Source of the DNA: an uncultured Burkholderiales bacterium
GTDB lineage: Bacteria; Pseudomonadota; Gammaproteobacteria; Burkholderiales; Burkholderiaceae_C
Assembly (NCBI GenBank): GCA_903886485.1
Contig: CAISMH010000011.1
Span: 62,001-126,000 of the forward strand
Reading direction: 5' to 3'
DNA length: 64,000 bases
In this document: positions 50,232 to 61,461 of the stretch, one piece after another
How positions within the stretch are numbered: position 1 is the first letter of the stretch
Layout of the letters: every line of letters begins with the position of its first letter
Translations under genes and position numbers: made by a program
The notes under the pieces: generated by a model
What the model saw: the letters and a program-made list of their open reading frames with translations, nothing else
What the model was told of the DNA's origin: nothing
Databases searched by the model: none

Positions 50232-50501
50232 TTAGACCGCAGCGGCTTTCTCAACCAAACGGGTCACGACCCAGTTTTTGGTTTTCGAAATTGGCTTGCT
50301 TTCAGTGATCTCGATCACGTCGCCCAAGTGGTAAGCACCTGTTTCGTCGTGCGCGTGGTACTTCGAAGACTTGGCCACGATCTTGCCGTAGAGGGCGTGT
50401 TTCACACGACGCTCCACGAGCACGGTCACAGTCTTAGCACGCTTGTCACTGACCACCTTGCCAATCAAGGTGCGTTTGAGGGATTTCTTAGCGTCCGTCA
50501 T
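50232..50501 (-). CDS. rpsQ: 30S ribosomal protein S17
   Basis: 89 residues ([46 protein letters not shown]). Start ATG 50501 follows AAAGG by six bases; an ATG two codons earlier touches the ribosome-binding site. Last gene of this run; in most bacteria rplN and the spc operon come next, but here a terminator and an unrelated peroxiredoxin follow. Confidence 0.97.
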   Translation of the reverse strand: MTDAKKSLKRTLIGKVVSDKRAKTVTVLVERRVKHALYGKIVAKSSKYHAHDETGAYHLGDVIEITESKPISKTKNWVVTRLVEKAAAV

Positions 50502-50510
50502 GTTCATCCT

Positions 50511-50705
50511 TTACTTGGCGGCTTGCTTTTCAGCAAGGATTGTTTTCGCACGGGCAATGCTGCGACGTGTAGAACGCAGTTGTGACGTGTTGTTGAGTTG
50601 TTGCGTACCTTTTTGCATGCGCAAGCCAAAGTGAGCTTTTTGCAACTCTTTGACTTCAGCTTCAAGGCCGGCAACGTCTTTTTGGCGCAGTTCAGCAGCT
50701 TTCAT
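50511..50705 (-). CDS. rpmC: 50S ribosomal protein L29
   Basis: 64 residues, two long helices ([29 protein letters not shown], then [18 protein letters not shown]), full length. Contacts the peptide exit tunnel opening. 9 bp before rpsQ. Confidence 0.97.
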   Translation of the reverse strand: MKAAELRQKDVAGLEAEVKELQKAHFGLRMQKGTQQLNNTSQLRSTRRSIARAKTILAEKQAAK

Positions 50706-50722
50706 TTCTTATTTCTCCTGAA

Positions 50723-51139
50723 TTACTGGCCGATCATGCGAGCCACAAATGTGGTGCGCAGGGGCAGCTTGGCAGCGGCCAGACGGAAGGCTTCACGGGC
50801 CAACTCTTCGGGGACGCCTACGATTTCGTAGAGGACCTTGCCGGGTTGGATTTCTGCCACGTAGTACTCGGGGTTACCTTTACCGTTACCCATACGCACT
50901 TCAGCAGGCTTTTGGGAGATCGGCTTGTCAGGGAACACGCGAATCCAGATACGGCCGCCACGTTTGACGTGACGAGAGATCGCACGACGTGCGGCCTCGA
51001 TCTGGCGGGCCGTCAGACGGCCGCGATCGGTGGATTTGAGACCGAAGTCACCGAATGCAACGGTGTTGCCACGTGTTGCGATACCGGTGTTGCGGCCTTT
51101 TTGTTCTTTGCGGTATTTACGGCGTGCTGGTTGCAGCAT
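50723..51139 (-). CDS. rplP: 50S ribosomal protein L16
   Basis: 138 residues. Opens [17 protein letters not shown] and contains [27 protein letters not shown], the family signature near the A-site. Separated from rpsC by 2 bp. Confidence 0.98.
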   Translation of the reverse strand: MLQPARRKYRKEQKGRNTGIATRGNTVAFGDFGLKSTDRGRLTARQIEAARRAISRHVKRGGRIWIRVFPDKPISQKPAEVRMGNGKGNPEYYVAEIQPGKVLYEIVGVPEELAREAFRLAAAKLPLRTTFVARMIGQ

Positions 51140-51141
51140 GC

Positions 51142-52029
51142 TTATTCTCCTGTTCCGTCCGCAGCCGTGCCAGTGGATGCGGGCGCGGCAACCTTGCGGA
51201 CGCGCTTGACGGCAGTTTTAGGGGCATCAACAGCTTCAGCGGGTTTATCGCTGCCATCTGTCGGTGCGGCATTGGCCCCTGCAGGGCGACGAGCGCCTGT
51301 GCGTGCGGGACGATCGCCTGTGGGGCGAGCATCACGACGGGGACCGCGAGGACGACGCTCTTCTTCAGCACGGGGCTCTGCAGCGGCCGGCAGGTCGTTA
51401 CGACCCAAGGTATCGCCTTTGTAAACCCACACTTTGACACCGATGATGCCGTAAGTGGTTTTTGCTTCAGAAGTGGCGTAATCAATGTCTGCACGCAAGG
51501 TGTGAAGTGGCACGCGACCTTCACGGTACCACTCGGTACGTGCGATCTCAATGCCGTTCAAACGACCTGCCGACATGATCTTGATGCCTTGGGCACCCAG
51601 ACGCATGGCGTTTTGCATGGCGCGCTTCATGGCGCGACGGAACATGATGCGTTTTTCGAGCTGTTGGGTGATGCTGTCAGCAATCAATTGCGCATCGATT
51701 TCAGGCTTGCGCACTTCTTCGATGTTGACTGCAACTGGCACGCCCAAACGCGCTGCGAGTTCTTTCTTCAAGTTCTCGATGTCTTCGCCTTTTTTGCCGA
51801 TCACCACACCAGGACGTGCCGAGAAGATGGTGATGCGTGCGCTTTTGGCGGGACGCTCGATGAGAACGCGAGAGACAGAAGCGTTTTTCAGCTTGGCCTT
51901 GAGGTATTCGCGCACTTTGATGTCTTCGGCCAGCATGCCAGCGAAGTCATTGTTGCTTGCGTACCAACGGCTAGCCCAGTTGCGGCTCACTGCAAGGCGA
52001 AAGCCTGTGGGGTGGATTTTTTGTCCCAT
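51142..52029 (-). CDS. rpsC: 30S ribosomal protein S3 with long C-terminal tail
   Basis: 295 residues against about 233 in E. coli. [18 protein letters not shown] opens the protein; the KH domain has [18 protein letters not shown]. The core ends near residue 210 and a tail of about 80 residues follows, rich in Arg, Pro and Ala ([17 protein letters not shown], then [15 protein letters not shown]). Tails of this kind occur in related Comamonadaceae, as far as known. Role of the tail is unknown. Confidence 0.96.
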   Translation of the reverse strand: MGQKIHPTGFRLAVSRNWASRWYASNNDFAGMLAEDIKVREYLKAKLKNASVSRVLIERPAKSARITIFSARPGVVIGKKGEDIENLKKELAARLGVPVAVNIEEVRKPEIDAQLIADSITQQLEKRIMFRRAMKRAMQNAMRLGAQGIKIMSAGRLNGIEIARTEWYREGRVPLHTLRADIDYATSEAKTTYGIIGVKVWVYKGDTLGRNDLPAAAEPRAEEERRPRGPRRDARPTGDRPARTGARRPAGANAAPTDGSDKPAEAVDAPKTAVKRVRKVAAPASTGTAADGTGE

Positions 52030-52044
52030 ATCTTCCTATACCTT

Positions 52045-52374
52045 TCAGTTACCAACTGTCACGTAAACGTGACAGGTAGGCTTGCTGATACTGTTGCCGC
52101 GGCCTTTGGCGCGGGCAGTGAAACGCTTGAGCGTGGCGCCTTTTTCAACGTAGATGGTTTTCACCTTCAACTCGTCGATGTCTGCACCGTCGTTATGTTC
52201 AGCGTTAGCAATCGCAGATTCCAAAACTTTCTTGACGATGCCCGCAGCTTTTTTCTGCGTGAATGTCAGGATGTTCAGAGCCTGGTCAACTTTTTTGCCG
52301 CGGATCATGTCCGCGACCAAACGGCCTTTGTCGACCGACAAACGGACGCCCCTAAGGACTGCACGTGTTTCCAT
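52045..52374 (-). CDS. rplV: 50S ribosomal protein L22
   Basis: 109 residues ([29 protein letters not shown], then [27 protein letters not shown]). The beta-hairpin loop lining the exit tunnel is intact. 15 bp before rpsC. Confidence 0.98.
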   Translation of the reverse strand: METRAVLRGVRLSVDKGRLVADMIRGKKVDQALNILTFTQKKAAGIVKKVLESAIANAEHNDGADIDELKVKTIYVEKGATLKRFTARAKGRGNSISKPTCHVYVTVGN

Positions 52375-52383
52375 GGTCTTTCC

Positions 52384-52662
52384 TTATTTCTTCTGGACTT
52401 TTTTGTCCGCGGGGTGACCTTTGAAGGTACGAGTCAGAGCGAATTCGCCTAACTTGTGACCCACCATTTGGTCAGTGATGTACACGGGCACGTGTTGCTT
52501 GCCGTTGTGCACAGCGATGGTCAAGCCGATGAAGTCGGGCAAGATCATGGAACGACGTGACCAAGTTTTCACTGGCTTTTTATCTTTAGTTGCGATGGCC
52601 TTGTCGACCTTGGCAACCAAATGATGGTCAACAAACGGACCCTTTTTGAGAGAGCGAGTCAT
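52384..52662 (-). CDS. rpsS: 30S ribosomal protein S19
   Basis: 92 residues. [19 protein letters not shown] and [39 protein letters not shown] are typical; sits at the head of the small subunit. Nine bp before rplV. Confidence 0.98.
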   Translation of the reverse strand: MTRSLKKGPFVDHHLVAKVDKAIATKDKKPVKTWSRRSMILPDFIGLTIAVHNGKQHVPVYITDQMVGHKLGEFALTRTFKGHPADKKVQKK

Positions 52663-52672
52663 TTGTTACCCC

Positions 52673-53497
52673 TTACTTTTTACGACGCGACACAATCATG
52701 ACTTGTGTGCGTTTGTTGTTACGGGTACGGTAGCCTTTTGTCAGGTTACCCCATGGGTCAACTGCATGACGGCCTTCACCGGTGCGACCCTCACCACCAC
52801 CATGTGGGTGATCCACTGGGTTCATTGCGACGCCACGCACGGTTGGGCGAATACCCATCCAGCGCTTGACACCAGCTTTACCCAATTGGCGGAGGCTGTG
52901 TTCTTCGTTTGCAACTTCACCAATGGTGGCGCGGCATTCGATATGGATCTTGCGAACTTCGCCAGAGCGCATACGCACTTGAGCGTAAGTGCCTTCACGA
53001 GCCAACAATGTGGCTGATGTACCAGCTGAACGCGCGATTTGTGCACCAGCACCGGGCTTGAGCTCGATACAGTGAATGGTGGAGCCCACTGGAATGTTGC
53101 GGATGGGCAAAGTGTTGCCTGCACGGATCGGGGCTTCCGAACCGCTGAGCAACGATGCGCCAACTTCCAAACCACGTGGGGCAATGATGTAGCGACGCTC
53201 GCCGTCTGCGTAACACACCAAAGCGATGTGTGCCGTACGGTTTGGATCGTATTCAATGCGCTCCACTTTCGCGGGGATCGCGTCTTTGTTACGCTTGAAA
53301 TCCACCACGCGGTAGTGATGCTTGTGACCACCGCCCTTGTGACGGGTAGTGATGTGACCGTTGTTGTTACGACCCGATTTTTGATGCTGGGGTTCCAGCA
53401 ACGGAGCGTAAGGTTCACCTTTGTGCAGGTGATCACGGGTAACTTTAACGACGCCACGTTGACCGGGCGACGTAGGTTTCATCTTGATGACTGCCAT
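52673..53497 (-). CDS. rplB: 50S ribosomal protein L2
   Basis: 274 residues. Contains the peptidyl-transferase-region signature [15 protein letters not shown] with the conserved His. Starts [21 protein letters not shown]. 10 bp before rpsS. Confidence 0.98.
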   Translation of the reverse strand: MAVIKMKPTSPGQRGVVKVTRDHLHKGEPYAPLLEPQHQKSGRNNNGHITTRHKGGGHKHHYRVVDFKRNKDAIPAKVERIEYDPNRTAHIALVCYADGERRYIIAPRGLEVGASLLSGSEAPIRAGNTLPIRNIPVGSTIHCIELKPGAGAQIARSAGTSATLLAREGTYAQVRMRSGEVRKIHIECRATIGEVANEEHSLRQLGKAGVKRWMGIRPTVRGVAMNPVDHPHGGGEGRTGEGRHAVDPWGNLTKGYRTRNNKRTQVMIVSRRKK

Positions 53498-53499
53498 GA

Positions 53500-53814
53500 T
53501 TAAGCGGCCTCCCCAGAGATGTTCAGTTCTTGACCAGCTTTCAGGGTCACATAAGCTTTGCGAACGTTGTCGCGACGGCCCATGGACTTACCAAAACGCT
53601 TGGCTTTGCCTTTTGTGTTCACCACATTCACGCCTTGAACTTCAACCTTGAACATCAATTCCACTGCGGCCTTGATTTCTGGTTTCGTAGCGTTTTGCAG
53701 CACCTTGAATGTCACAACGTTGTGCTTCTCTGCAACCATGGTGGCCTTTTCGGACACGACAGGAGAGACCAACAATTGCATCAAACGACCTTCGTCAAAT
53801 TTGTGTGCGCTCAT
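53500..53814 (-). CDS. rplW: 50S ribosomal protein L23
   Basis: 104 residues ([31 protein letters not shown], then [15 protein letters not shown]). It is the docking site for trigger factor and SRP. It overlaps the rplD stop by 4 bp (53811-53814). Confidence 0.97.
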   Translation of the reverse strand: MSAHKFDEGRLMQLLVSPVVSEKATMVAEKHNVVTFKVLQNATKPEIKAAVELMFKVEVQGVNVVNTKGKAKRFGKSMGRRDNVRKAYVTLKAGQELNISGEAA

Positions 53815-54431
53815 GCGAACATCTCCTTGAGTTGGTCCATGGCACCCTTGGTCACGAGGACTTTACGGTAGTGCACCAATGACAGTGGATCGGCATAACG
53901 AGGCTCAACCACCAACACGTTGGGCAGGTTGCGTGAAGCCAAGTACAAGTTGTCATCAACTTCCTCGGAAATCACCAACACAGACTCAAGGTTCATGGCC
54001 TTGAATTTGGCTGCCAACAGTTTGGTTTTAGGAGCGTCAACCTTCAAAGACTCGACCACAGCCAAGCGACCTTCGCGGGCCAATTGGGACAAGATCGAAG
54101 CCATACCAGCGCGGTACATCTTCTTATTGATCTTCTGTGTGAAGTTCTCGTTAGGCATGTTCGGGAAAATGCGACCGCCGCCACGCCACAGAGGCGATGA
54201 CGTCATACCCGCGCGAGCGCGGCCGGTGCCTTTTTGTTTGAACGGCTTTTTGGTCGAGTGCTTCACTTGCTCACGGTCTTTTTGGGCACGGGTGCCTTGA
54301 CGCGCGTTAGCTTGGTATGCGACCACGATCTGGTGAACCAGATCTTCGTTGTATTCACGACCGAACACGGTTTCAGGCGCGTCGTATTTAGACGCCGCTT
54401 GACCTTGGTCGTTCAGGAGTTCGACTTGCAT
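53811..54431 (-). CDS. rplD: 50S ribosomal protein L4
   Basis: 206 residues. [30 protein letters not shown] is the exit-tunnel loop. In E. coli, L4 represses its own S10 operon through the leader RNA; here the leader ahead of rplC is much shorter. One base overlaps the rplC stop. Confidence 0.97.
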   Translation of the reverse strand: MQVELLNDQGQAASKYDAPETVFGREYNEDLVHQIVVAYQANARQGTRAQKDREQVKHSTKKPFKQKGTGRARAGMTSSPLWRGGGRIFPNMPNENFTQKINKKMYRAGMASILSQLAREGRLAVVESLKVDAPKTKLLAAKFKAMNLESVLVISEEVDDNLYLASRNLPNVLVVEPRYADPLSLVHYRKVLVTKGAMDQLKEMFA

Positions 54432-55096
54432 CAGTTCGCTCCTTTAGCTTTGACAGCGGGATGCACAGTCACGAAGCCACCGGCTGAACCGGGCACAGCG
54501 CCACGGATCAACAACAGTTGGCGCGCTTCGTCGATGCGAATCACGTCGAGGTTTTGTGTGGTCACGATGTCGTCGCCGAGGTGGCCAGACATGCGCTTAC
54601 CGGGGAACACGCGACCTGGGTCTTGTGCCATACCGATAGAGCCAGGCACGTTGTGCGAACGGCTGTTACCGTGTGATGCGCGCTGTGACTTGAAGTGGTG
54701 ACGCTTGATGGTGCCAGCAAAGCCTTTACCGATGGTTGTGCCTTGCACGTCCACCTTTTGGCCCACTGCAAACACATCCGTTACAGGCACAGTAGCGCCG
54801 GCGGCGTACTTGGCTGCAACATCAGCTGTCACGTGGAATTCTTTGATGATTTCACCGGCTTCAACGCCTGCTTTAGCCAAGTGACCAGCCATAGGCTTGG
54901 TGACACGAGAGGCCTTGCGTGCGCCGAATGTGACCTGCAAGGCCACATAGCCGTCATTTTCCTGGGTCTTGACTTGGGTCACGCGGTTGTTGGACACATC
55001 CAACACCGTGACAGGGATTGCATCCCCATCATCAGTGAACAGACGCATCATGCCCACTTTGCGGCCCAGCAATCCCAAACGGATGCTTTGACTCAT
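54431..55096 (-). CDS. rplC: 50S ribosomal protein L3
   Basis: 221 residues. It starts [32 protein letters not shown] and contains [29 protein letters not shown], near the peptidyl transferase centre; the Gln in the [18 protein letters not shown] stretch is the usual methylated-Gln region. The ATG at 55096 is chosen over ten upstream codons. It follows a separate promoter at 55198-55227. Confidence 0.97.
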   Translation of the reverse strand: MSQSIRLGLLGRKVGMMRLFTDDGDAIPVTVLDVSNNRVTQVKTQENDGYVALQVTFGARKASRVTKPMAGHLAKAGVEAGEIIKEFHVTADVAAKYAAGATVPVTDVFAVGQKVDVQGTTIGKGFAGTIKRHHFKSQRASHGNSRSHNVPGSIGMAQDPGRVFPGKRMSGHLGDDIVTTQNLDVIRIDEARQLLLIRGAVPGSAGGFVTVHPAVKAKGAN

Positions 55097-55170
55097 TGTT
55101 TTCTCCAAAACTCTCACCGCAACCACTTCAATTGGCAGTTACGTTTTTGCGTGAAAGACGGTTGATAAAT

Positions 55171-55191
55171 CTCCGTACAAATTGCACGGAG
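55171..55191 (-). other. Hairpin in the rplC leader
   Basis: CTCCGT and ACGGAG form a six-pair stem with a 9-nt loop in the 5' untranslated region between the promoter and rplC. It is a candidate ribosomal-protein leader element; no known structure was matched. Confidence 0.3.
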
Positions 55192-55197
55192 CCCGCG

Positions 55198-55227
55198 AGT
55201 ATATCGCGAAAACCGCGCCAAGAGCAA
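55198..55227 (-). promoter_or_regulatory. Internal promoter for rplC onward
   Basis: On the minus strand TTGCTC (complement of 55222-55227), an 18-bp spacer and TATACT (complement of 55198-55203). A leader of about 100 nt would precede rplC. The same -35 is used upstream of rpsL. Confidence 0.65.
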
Positions 55228-55248
55228 CTTTCTCTTTGCCGCGGGGTT

Positions 55249-55271
55249 GGGGTGGGTATTTGGCCCACCCC
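55249..55271 (-). terminator. Hairpin after rpsJ
   Basis: GGGGTGGG (55249-55256) and CCCACCCC (55264-55271) form a perfect 8-bp G/C stem with a 7-nt loop just 10 bp beyond the rpsJ stop. There is no T-run, so it may pause or weakly terminate transcription from the str half. Confidence 0.5.
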
Positions 55272-55280
55272 TAAGTTGCA

Positions 55281-55595
55281 TTACTGCAACTTAATTTCGA
55301 CGTCCACGCCCGCTGGCAGGTCGAGTTTCATCAAGGCGTCCACTGTTTTGTCAGTGGGGTCCACGATGTCCATCAAACGCTGGTGGGTACGGATTTCGAG
55401 CTGGTCACGGCTGGTCTTGTTGACGTGCGGTGAACGCAAGATGTCAAAACGCTTCATGCGTGTTGGCAAAGGCACGGGGCCTTTGACAATCGCGCCGGTG
55501 CGCTTGGCAGTGTCAACGATCTCAGCAGCAGACTGGTCGATCAATTTGTAGTCAAACGCCTTCAGGCGGATGCGAATCTTTTGCTTCGAGGACAT
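55281..55595 (-). CDS. rpsJ: 30S ribosomal protein S10
   Basis: 104 residues ([30 protein letters not shown], then [35 protein letters not shown]), full length. It also works with NusB in antitermination. It follows tuf by 13 bp and belongs to the str transcript; rplC starts 184 bp further on. Confidence 0.98.
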   Translation of the reverse strand: MSSKQKIRIRLKAFDYKLIDQSAAEIVDTAKRTGAIVKGPVPLPTRMKRFDILRSPHVNKTSRDQLEIRTHQRLMDIVDPTDKTVDALMKLDLPAGVDVEIKLQ

Positions 55596-55608
55596 TTAAA
55601 TTCCTCGA

Positions 55609-56799
<1,191 letters not shown>

Positions 56800-56839
56800 T
56801 TCTTTTCTCCAAAGAGCAGTGCCCGTGTACAGGTTTTAT

Positions 56840-56899
56840 GTCTGCACGATGCTGCTGATTCGCCCCGCACGGGTGACAGGGCGGCGCATCGTCGCAGAC
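56840..56899 (-). other. Long hairpin in the fusA-tuf spacer
   Basis: GTCTGCACGATGC (56840-56852) and GCATCGTCGCAGAC (56886-56899) pair over 13 positions with one bulge around a G/C-rich loop. It lies between the fusA stop and tuf start and could control processing or translation of tuf. Confidence 0.45.
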
Positions 56900-56900
56900 A

Positions 56901-56921
56901 GGGGCTGCATGACGCAGCCCC
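56901..56921 (-). other. Second hairpin in the fusA-tuf spacer
   Basis: GGGGCTGC (56901-56908) and GCAGCCCC (56914-56921) form a perfect 8-bp stem with a 5-nt loop, about 12 bp after fusA. On the minus strand no T-run follows. Confidence 0.5.
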
Positions 56922-56933
56922 ATGGGGTTTTAT

Positions 56934-59036
56934 TTACTTTGCACGCGAAGCCACGATGGCTTCGGCAACGTTACGTGGTGCTTCAGCGTAGTGCTTGAAT
57001 TCCATCGTGTAGGTTGCGCGGCCTTGTGACATCGAACGCAGGGTGGTTGAGTAGCCGAACATTTCAGACAATGGCACTTCAGCTTTAATTGCTTTACCGC
57101 CACCGACCATGTCGTCCATGCCTTGCACCATGCCGCGACGTGAGGACAAATCGCCCATCACGCTACCGGCGTAGTCTTCAGGTGTCTCCACTTCCACAGC
57201 CATCATGGGCTCCAGAATGACGGGGCCTGCTTTGCGGCAACCTTCTTTGAAACCAAAGATGGCTGCCATCTTGAACGCCATTTCGTTCGAGTCCACATCG
57301 TGGTACGAACCGAAGTGCAAAGTGACCTTGACGTCAACGACTGGGTAACCAGCCAACACGCCTTGGCCCAAAGCTTCGATCACGCCTTTTTCCACCGCAG
57401 GGATGTATTCGCGAGGAACCACACCGCCCTTGATGGCGTCAACGAACTCGAAGCCTTTGCCAGCTTCTTGTGGCTCAACCTTGAGCACGACGTGACCGTA
57501 TTGGCCTTTACCACCGGATTGACGAACGAATTTACCTTCGGCTTCTTCGACCGTCTTGCGGATAGTTTCGCGGTAAGCCACTTGAGGCTTACCCACGTTG
57601 GCCTCCACGCCGAATTCACGCTTCATGCGGTCGACAATGATTTCCAAGTGCAGTTCGCCTTGACCACCAATGATGGTTTGGCCAGATTCTTCGTCGGTTT
57701 GCACGCGGAAAGAAGGATCTTCTGCCGCCAAACGAGACAAAGCCATGCCCATTTTTTCTTGGTCAGCCTTGGTCTTTGGCTCCACAGCTTGGCGGATCAC
57801 GGAGTCAGGGAACACCATGCGCTCCAAGGTGATCACGGCTGCTGGATCGCACAAGGTTTCACCCGTAGTGACGTCTTTCAAACCCACGCAAGCGGCGATG
57901 TCGCCGGCGCGGATTTCGTCCACTTCTTCACGGTTGTTGGCGTGCATTTGCACGATACGACCGATACGTTCTTTCTTGCCGCGCACAGGGTTGTAAACGG
58001 TGTCGCCCTTTTTCAGAACGCCCGAGTAAACGCGCACGAAAGTTAACTGGCCCACAAATGGGTCGGTCATCAACTTGAATGCCAAGGCCGAGAACTTCTC
58101 GTTGTCATCCGCTTTACGGATCACTTCTTTTTCATCTTCGTCAAAGCCTTTGATAGCTTTCACGTCCAAGGGAGAAGGCATCAACTCAAGCACCGCATCC
58201 AGCATGCGCTGAACGCCTTTGTTCTTGAAGGCTGTACCGCACAACATGGGTTGAATTTCACTGTTGATCGTGCGCACGCGCAGACCGTGTGTGATCTCTT
58301 CCTCTGTCAAGTCGCCTTCTTCAAGGTACTTGTTCATCAATTCTTCAGAGGCTTCTGCCGCGGCTTCCACCATCTTTTCGCGCCACTCTTTGGCCAGCTC
58401 GACCAAGTTGGCTGGAATCTCTTCAAAAGTGAACTTCATGCCTTGAGACGCTTCGTCCCAAATGATGGCTTTCATTTTGCGGAGGTCAACCACGCCCGTG
58501 AAGTTGTCTTCAGCGCCGATTGGGATCACGATGGGCACAGGATTGGCCTTCAAGCGCAACTTCATCTGGTCCACAACCTTGAAGAAGTTAGCACCGGTAC
58601 GGTCCATCTTGTTCACAAAGGCCAAACGTGGCACTTTGTACTTGTTAGCTTGACGCCACACGGTTTCGGATTGGGGCTGAACGCCACCCACCGCACAGTA
58701 AACCATGCAAGCACCATCGAGCACGCGCATGGAACGCTCAACTTCAATCGTGAAGTCAACGTGACCAGGGGTGTCAATGATGTTGATGCGGTGGTCAGCG
58801 AAAGAGCCATCCATGCCCTTCCAGAAACAAGTGGTGGCAGCAGAAGTGATCGTGATGCCACGCTCTTGCTCTTGCTCCATCCAGTCCATGGTGGCGGCGC
58901 CATCATGCACTTCACCAATCTTGTGATTCACACCGGTGTAATAAAGAATACGCTCTGTCGTGGTGGTCTTACCAGCGTCAATGTGCGCTGAAATACCAAT
59001 GTTGCGATAGCGCTCAATGGGGGTATTGCGAGCCAT
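56934..59036 (-). CDS. fusA: Elongation factor G
   Basis: 700 residues. GTPase motifs [36 protein letters not shown] and [10 protein letters not shown]; domains II-V complete, ending [20 protein letters not shown]. It drives ribosome translocation and, with RRF, recycling. 15 bp after rpsG. Confidence 0.98.
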   Translation of the reverse strand: MARNTPIERYRNIGISAHIDAGKTTTTERILYYTGVNHKIGEVHDGAATMDWMEQEQERGITITSAATTCFWKGMDGSFADHRINIIDTPGHVDFTIEVERSMRVLDGACMVYCAVGGVQPQSETVWRQANKYKVPRLAFVNKMDRTGANFFKVVDQMKLRLKANPVPIVIPIGAEDNFTGVVDLRKMKAIIWDEASQGMKFTFEEIPANLVELAKEWREKMVEAAAEASEELMNKYLEEGDLTEEEITHGLRVRTINSEIQPMLCGTAFKNKGVQRMLDAVLELMPSPLDVKAIKGFDEDEKEVIRKADDNEKFSALAFKLMTDPFVGQLTFVRVYSGVLKKGDTVYNPVRGKKERIGRIVQMHANNREEVDEIRAGDIAACVGLKDVTTGETLCDPAAVITLERMVFPDSVIRQAVEPKTKADQEKMGMALSRLAAEDPSFRVQTDEESGQTIIGGQGELHLEIIVDRMKREFGVEANVGKPQVAYRETIRKTVEEAEGKFVRQSGGKGQYGHVVLKVEPQEAGKGFEFVDAIKGGVVPREYIPAVEKGVIEALGQGVLAGYPVVDVKVTLHFGSYHDVDSNEMAFKMAAIFGFKEGCRKAGPVILEPMMAVEVETPEDYAGSVMGDLSSRRGMVQGMDDMVGGGKAIKAEVPLSEMFGYSTTLRSMSQGRATYTMEFKHYAEAPRNVAEAIVASRAK

Positions 59037-59051
59037 TTTTTACCTTTGAAA

Positions 59052-59522
59052 TTAGAAGCGGAAGTGGCTGAATGCCTTGTTGGCTTCGGCCATGCGGTGA
59101 ACTTCGTCACGCTTTTTCATGGCACCACCACGGCCTTCGGAGGCTTCCAACAATTCGTTGGCCAAGCGCAAAGCCATGGACTTTTCACCGCGCTTGCGTG
59201 CGGCTTCTTTCAACCAGCGCATGGACAAAGCCAAGCGACGAACGGGGCGCACTTCAACAGGCACTTGGTAGTTAGCACCACCCACGCGGCGGGACTTCAC
59301 TTCCACCATGGGCTTGACGTTGTTGATGGCCACCGTGAACAGCTCGAGCGGATCTTTGCCCGATTTCTGTTCGATTTGCTCCAAGGCACCATAAATGATG
59401 CGCTCGGCAACAGCTTTTTTGCCGCCTTCCATGATCACGTTCATGAATTTAGACAGCTCAACATTGCCGTACTTTGGATCCGGCAAGATTTCACGTTTAG
59501 GGACTTCGCGACGACGTGGCAT
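59052..59522 (-). CDS. rpsG: 30S ribosomal protein S7
   Basis: 156 residues ([44 protein letters not shown], then [19 protein letters not shown]). It organises the 3' domain of 16S rRNA. In E. coli S7 represses the str operon by binding the rpsL-rpsG spacer; the spacer here is 192 bp and structured. Confidence 0.98.
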   Translation of the reverse strand: MPRRREVPKREILPDPKYGNVELSKFMNVIMEGGKKAVAERIIYGALEQIEQKSGKDPLELFTVAINNVKPMVEVKSRRVGGANYQVPVEVRPVRRLALSMRWLKEAARKRGEKSMALRLANELLEASEGRGGAMKKRDEVHRMAEANKAFSHFRF

Positions 59523-59628
59523 ATTTCACCTCATATTGCTTCAGTTGGCACTCTTTCGAGAGCCTGGAAAGTCATCATGACTTCCACTTACTCGACCCAC
59601 ACCCTACTCGGGCGCTTGGGGTCACTTC

Positions 59629-59658
59629 GTTTTGCATCGTCTGCCTGACGACCAAAAC
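59629..59658 (-). other. Hairpin in the rpsL-rpsG spacer (possible S7 site)
   Basis: GTTTTG pairs with CAAAAC (outer, six pairs) and TCGTC with GACGA (inner, five pairs) around a short internal loop, in the middle of the 192-bp spacer. Location matches the S7 translational-repressor site of E. coli; sequence identity to it was not tested. Confidence 0.4.
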
Positions 59659-59714
59659 ACCGATTTGACGAATTAAGCCTCGCTAAGGCTGGGGGCCGTT
59701 AAGCCAAGAAAGCA

Positions 59715-60092
59715 TCAAGCCTTCTTAGGACGCTTAGCGCCGTACTTGGAACGCGACTGCTTGCGGTCTTTCACGCCTTGCAAGTCGAGTGAGCCACGCA
59801 CGATGTGGTAACGCACACCAGGCAAGTCTTTGACACGACCGCCGCGCACGAGCACAACGCTATGTTCTTGCAAGTTGTGGCCTTCACCGCCGATGTACGA
59901 AATGACTTCGAACCCGTTGGTCAAGCGAACCTTGGCAACTTTACGCAGCGCAGAGTTTGGCTTCTTAGGTGTCGTGGTGTACACACGGGTGCACACGCCA
60001 CGACGTTGTGGAGAGTTTTGCATCGCAGGGCTTTTGGACTTGGTCGTTTCGACCTCGCGCCCCTGACGCACCAGTTGATTGATGGTTGGCAT
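59715..60092 (-). CDS. rpsL: 30S ribosomal protein S12
   Basis: 125 residues. Lys43 ([13 protein letters not shown]) and Lys88 ([13 protein letters not shown]) are wild type, so streptomycin sensitivity at this locus is expected; Asp89 is the methylthiolation site of RimO. First gene of the str operon; the promoter at 60164-60192 gives a leader of about 65 nt. Confidence 0.98.
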   Translation of the reverse strand: MPTINQLVRQGREVETTKSKSPAMQNSPQRRGVCTRVYTTTPKKPNSALRKVAKVRLTNGFEVISYIGGEGHNLQEHSVVLVRGGRVKDLPGVRYHIVRGSLDLQGVKDRKQSRSKYGAKRPKKA

Positions 60093-60139
60093 TGAAAAAC
60101 GTCCCTAAACGTTTGAATTAAAAAGAAAACGTGAATCCC

Positions 60140-60154
60140 TTCGGAAATTCCGAA
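60140..60154. other. Palindrome in the rpsL leader
   Basis: TTCGGAA, A, TTCCGAA: perfect 7-bp inverted repeat around one base, between the promoter and rpsL. In RNA the loop would be too tight without opening inner pairs; in DNA it could be an operator. Confidence 0.4.
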
Positions 60155-60163
60155 AAGCCTTCT

Positions 60164-60192
60164 AGTGTAGCAGCATCACGCAATGAGAGCAA
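60164..60192 (-). promoter_or_regulatory. Promoter of the str operon
   Basis: On the minus strand TTGCTC (complement of 60187-60192), 17-bp spacer, TACACT (complement of 60164-60169). It has the same -35 as the internal rplC promoter. Confidence 0.7.
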
Positions 60193-60220
60193 ATGAGATC
60201 TAAATAGCTCAAACCAAAGG

Positions 60221-61384
60221 TCACTTCACCCAAAGACGCACCGCATCCCAAGCGCGCCCCAAAAAGCTCGCTTGTTCCACTGTTTCAAGTACCAACAAAG
60301 GGACATCGACCAAAGGCTTTTGATCAACGGTGACCTTCAAAGCGCCTACCGCTTGGCCACGATTGAGCGGTGCCACCAGGGGGTCTGGGCGTGCGACCTG
60401 AGTTTGAATGCGGGAAGCTGTCCCCGCAGGAACAGCGACCACGATAGGCGTAAAACGGCCCAGCTTGACGTGGCTGCCGCGTCCTTTCCAGACATTGGGC
60501 GATACCACAGCTTGGTTGGCATCAAACAGCTTGATGGCGTCAAACGCCGTGTAACCCCAATTCAACAGCTTTTGGGACTCAGTGGCGCGGGCATTTTCGC
60601 TAGAAGCGCCCAACACGATGGACAACAAGCGGCGAGACCCAACACCCGCCGCCTCACGCTTGGCAGTGGCAATCAAGCAAAAACCCGCCGCATCGGTGTG
60701 CCCTGTTTTCAATCCGTCCACGCTGGGGTCACGAAACAAAAGCAAGTTGCGGTTGTTCTCATTCGCTGCGGGCGTCCCGGGATAGCGGTATTTTTTGATG
60801 GCGTAATAGCCCACGTAATCAGGGAAATCTTGCATCAGACGACCCGCCAAGATACCCAAATCGCGCGCTGTGGTGGTGTGGCCGGGTTCGGTCAAACCTT
60901 CTGGATTCTTGTAGCCGGTGGACTTCATGCCCAGCACTTTGGCCTGCGCATTCATCATTTGCACAAAATGCTCAACCGTACCGCCCACACCTTCTGCCAA
61001 GGCCATGGTGGCATCGTTGCCAGACTGAACAATCATGCCTTTGATGAGGTCTTCGACGGGCACCTTCATCTTGGGGTCGATGAACATGCGAGAGCCTGGC
61101 ATCTTCCAAGCACGCTCACTCACACCAAAGGTTTGTTGCAGGCTGATTTTTTTGGCTTTGAGCGCATCAAACACGATGTAGGCCGTCATCAACTTGGTCA
61201 ACGAGGCTGGCTCAACGGGCTTGTCGGCATCGAGTTCGGCCAACACTTGCTGCGCTGTCAAGTCCACCAGCAAATACGCATGTGCTGCAATTTCGGGGGG
61301 TTGTGGTGCTTGCGCCTGCACCTGAAACACGCAAGTCAAGCCCAACCAAAGGCCAGTGATGGTGGAGCGCAGTAATCGTGTCAT
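60221..61384 (-). CDS. D-alanyl-D-alanine carboxypeptidase (PBP5/6 family)
   Basis: 387 residues. Signal peptide MTRLLRSTITGLWLGLTCVFQVQAQ; active-site motifs SLTK (Ser61, Lys64), SGN (121-123) and KTG (226-228) in the right order. A C-terminal beta domain and a final amphipathic helix (LGRAWDAVRLWVK) that holds the protein on the membrane follow. It trims pentapeptides of peptidoglycan. The ATG at 61384 is used; the frame is open for 63 codons upstream without similarity. Confidence 0.95.
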   Translation of the reverse strand: MTRLLRSTITGLWLGLTCVFQVQAQAPQPPEIAAHAYLLVDLTAQQVLAELDADKPVEPASLTKLMTAYIVFDALKAKKISLQQTFGVSERAWKMPGSRMFIDPKMKVPVEDLIKGMIVQSGNDATMALAEGVGGTVEHFVQMMNAQAKVLGMKSTGYKNPEGLTEPGHTTTARDLGILAGRLMQDFPDYVGYYAIKKYRYPGTPAANENNRNLLLFRDPSVDGLKTGHTDAAGFCLIATAKREAAGVGSRRLLSIVLGASSENARATESQKLLNWGYTAFDAIKLFDANQAVVSPNVWKGRGSHVKLGRFTPIVVAVPAGTASRIQTQVARPDPLVAPLNRGQAVGALKVTVDQKPLVDVPLLVLETVEQASFLGRAWDAVRLWVK

Positions 61385-61461
61385 GGCAGTTTTCAAGTGA
61401 GGAATTGGGTCAAAGATCCGACGTGCACACCGCGCGCACGTCACGGACACGCCCACAGCGC

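Noticed and set aside
51055..52452. Open frame of 465 codons opposite rpsC, rplV and part of rplP
   Set aside because: Crosses three secure ribosomal genes in antisense; composition is that of a shadow frame.
60272..61375. Open frame of 367 codons opposite the D,D-carboxypeptidase gene
   Set aside because: The minus-strand gene has signal peptide and all three active-site motifs; the plus-strand frame has none.
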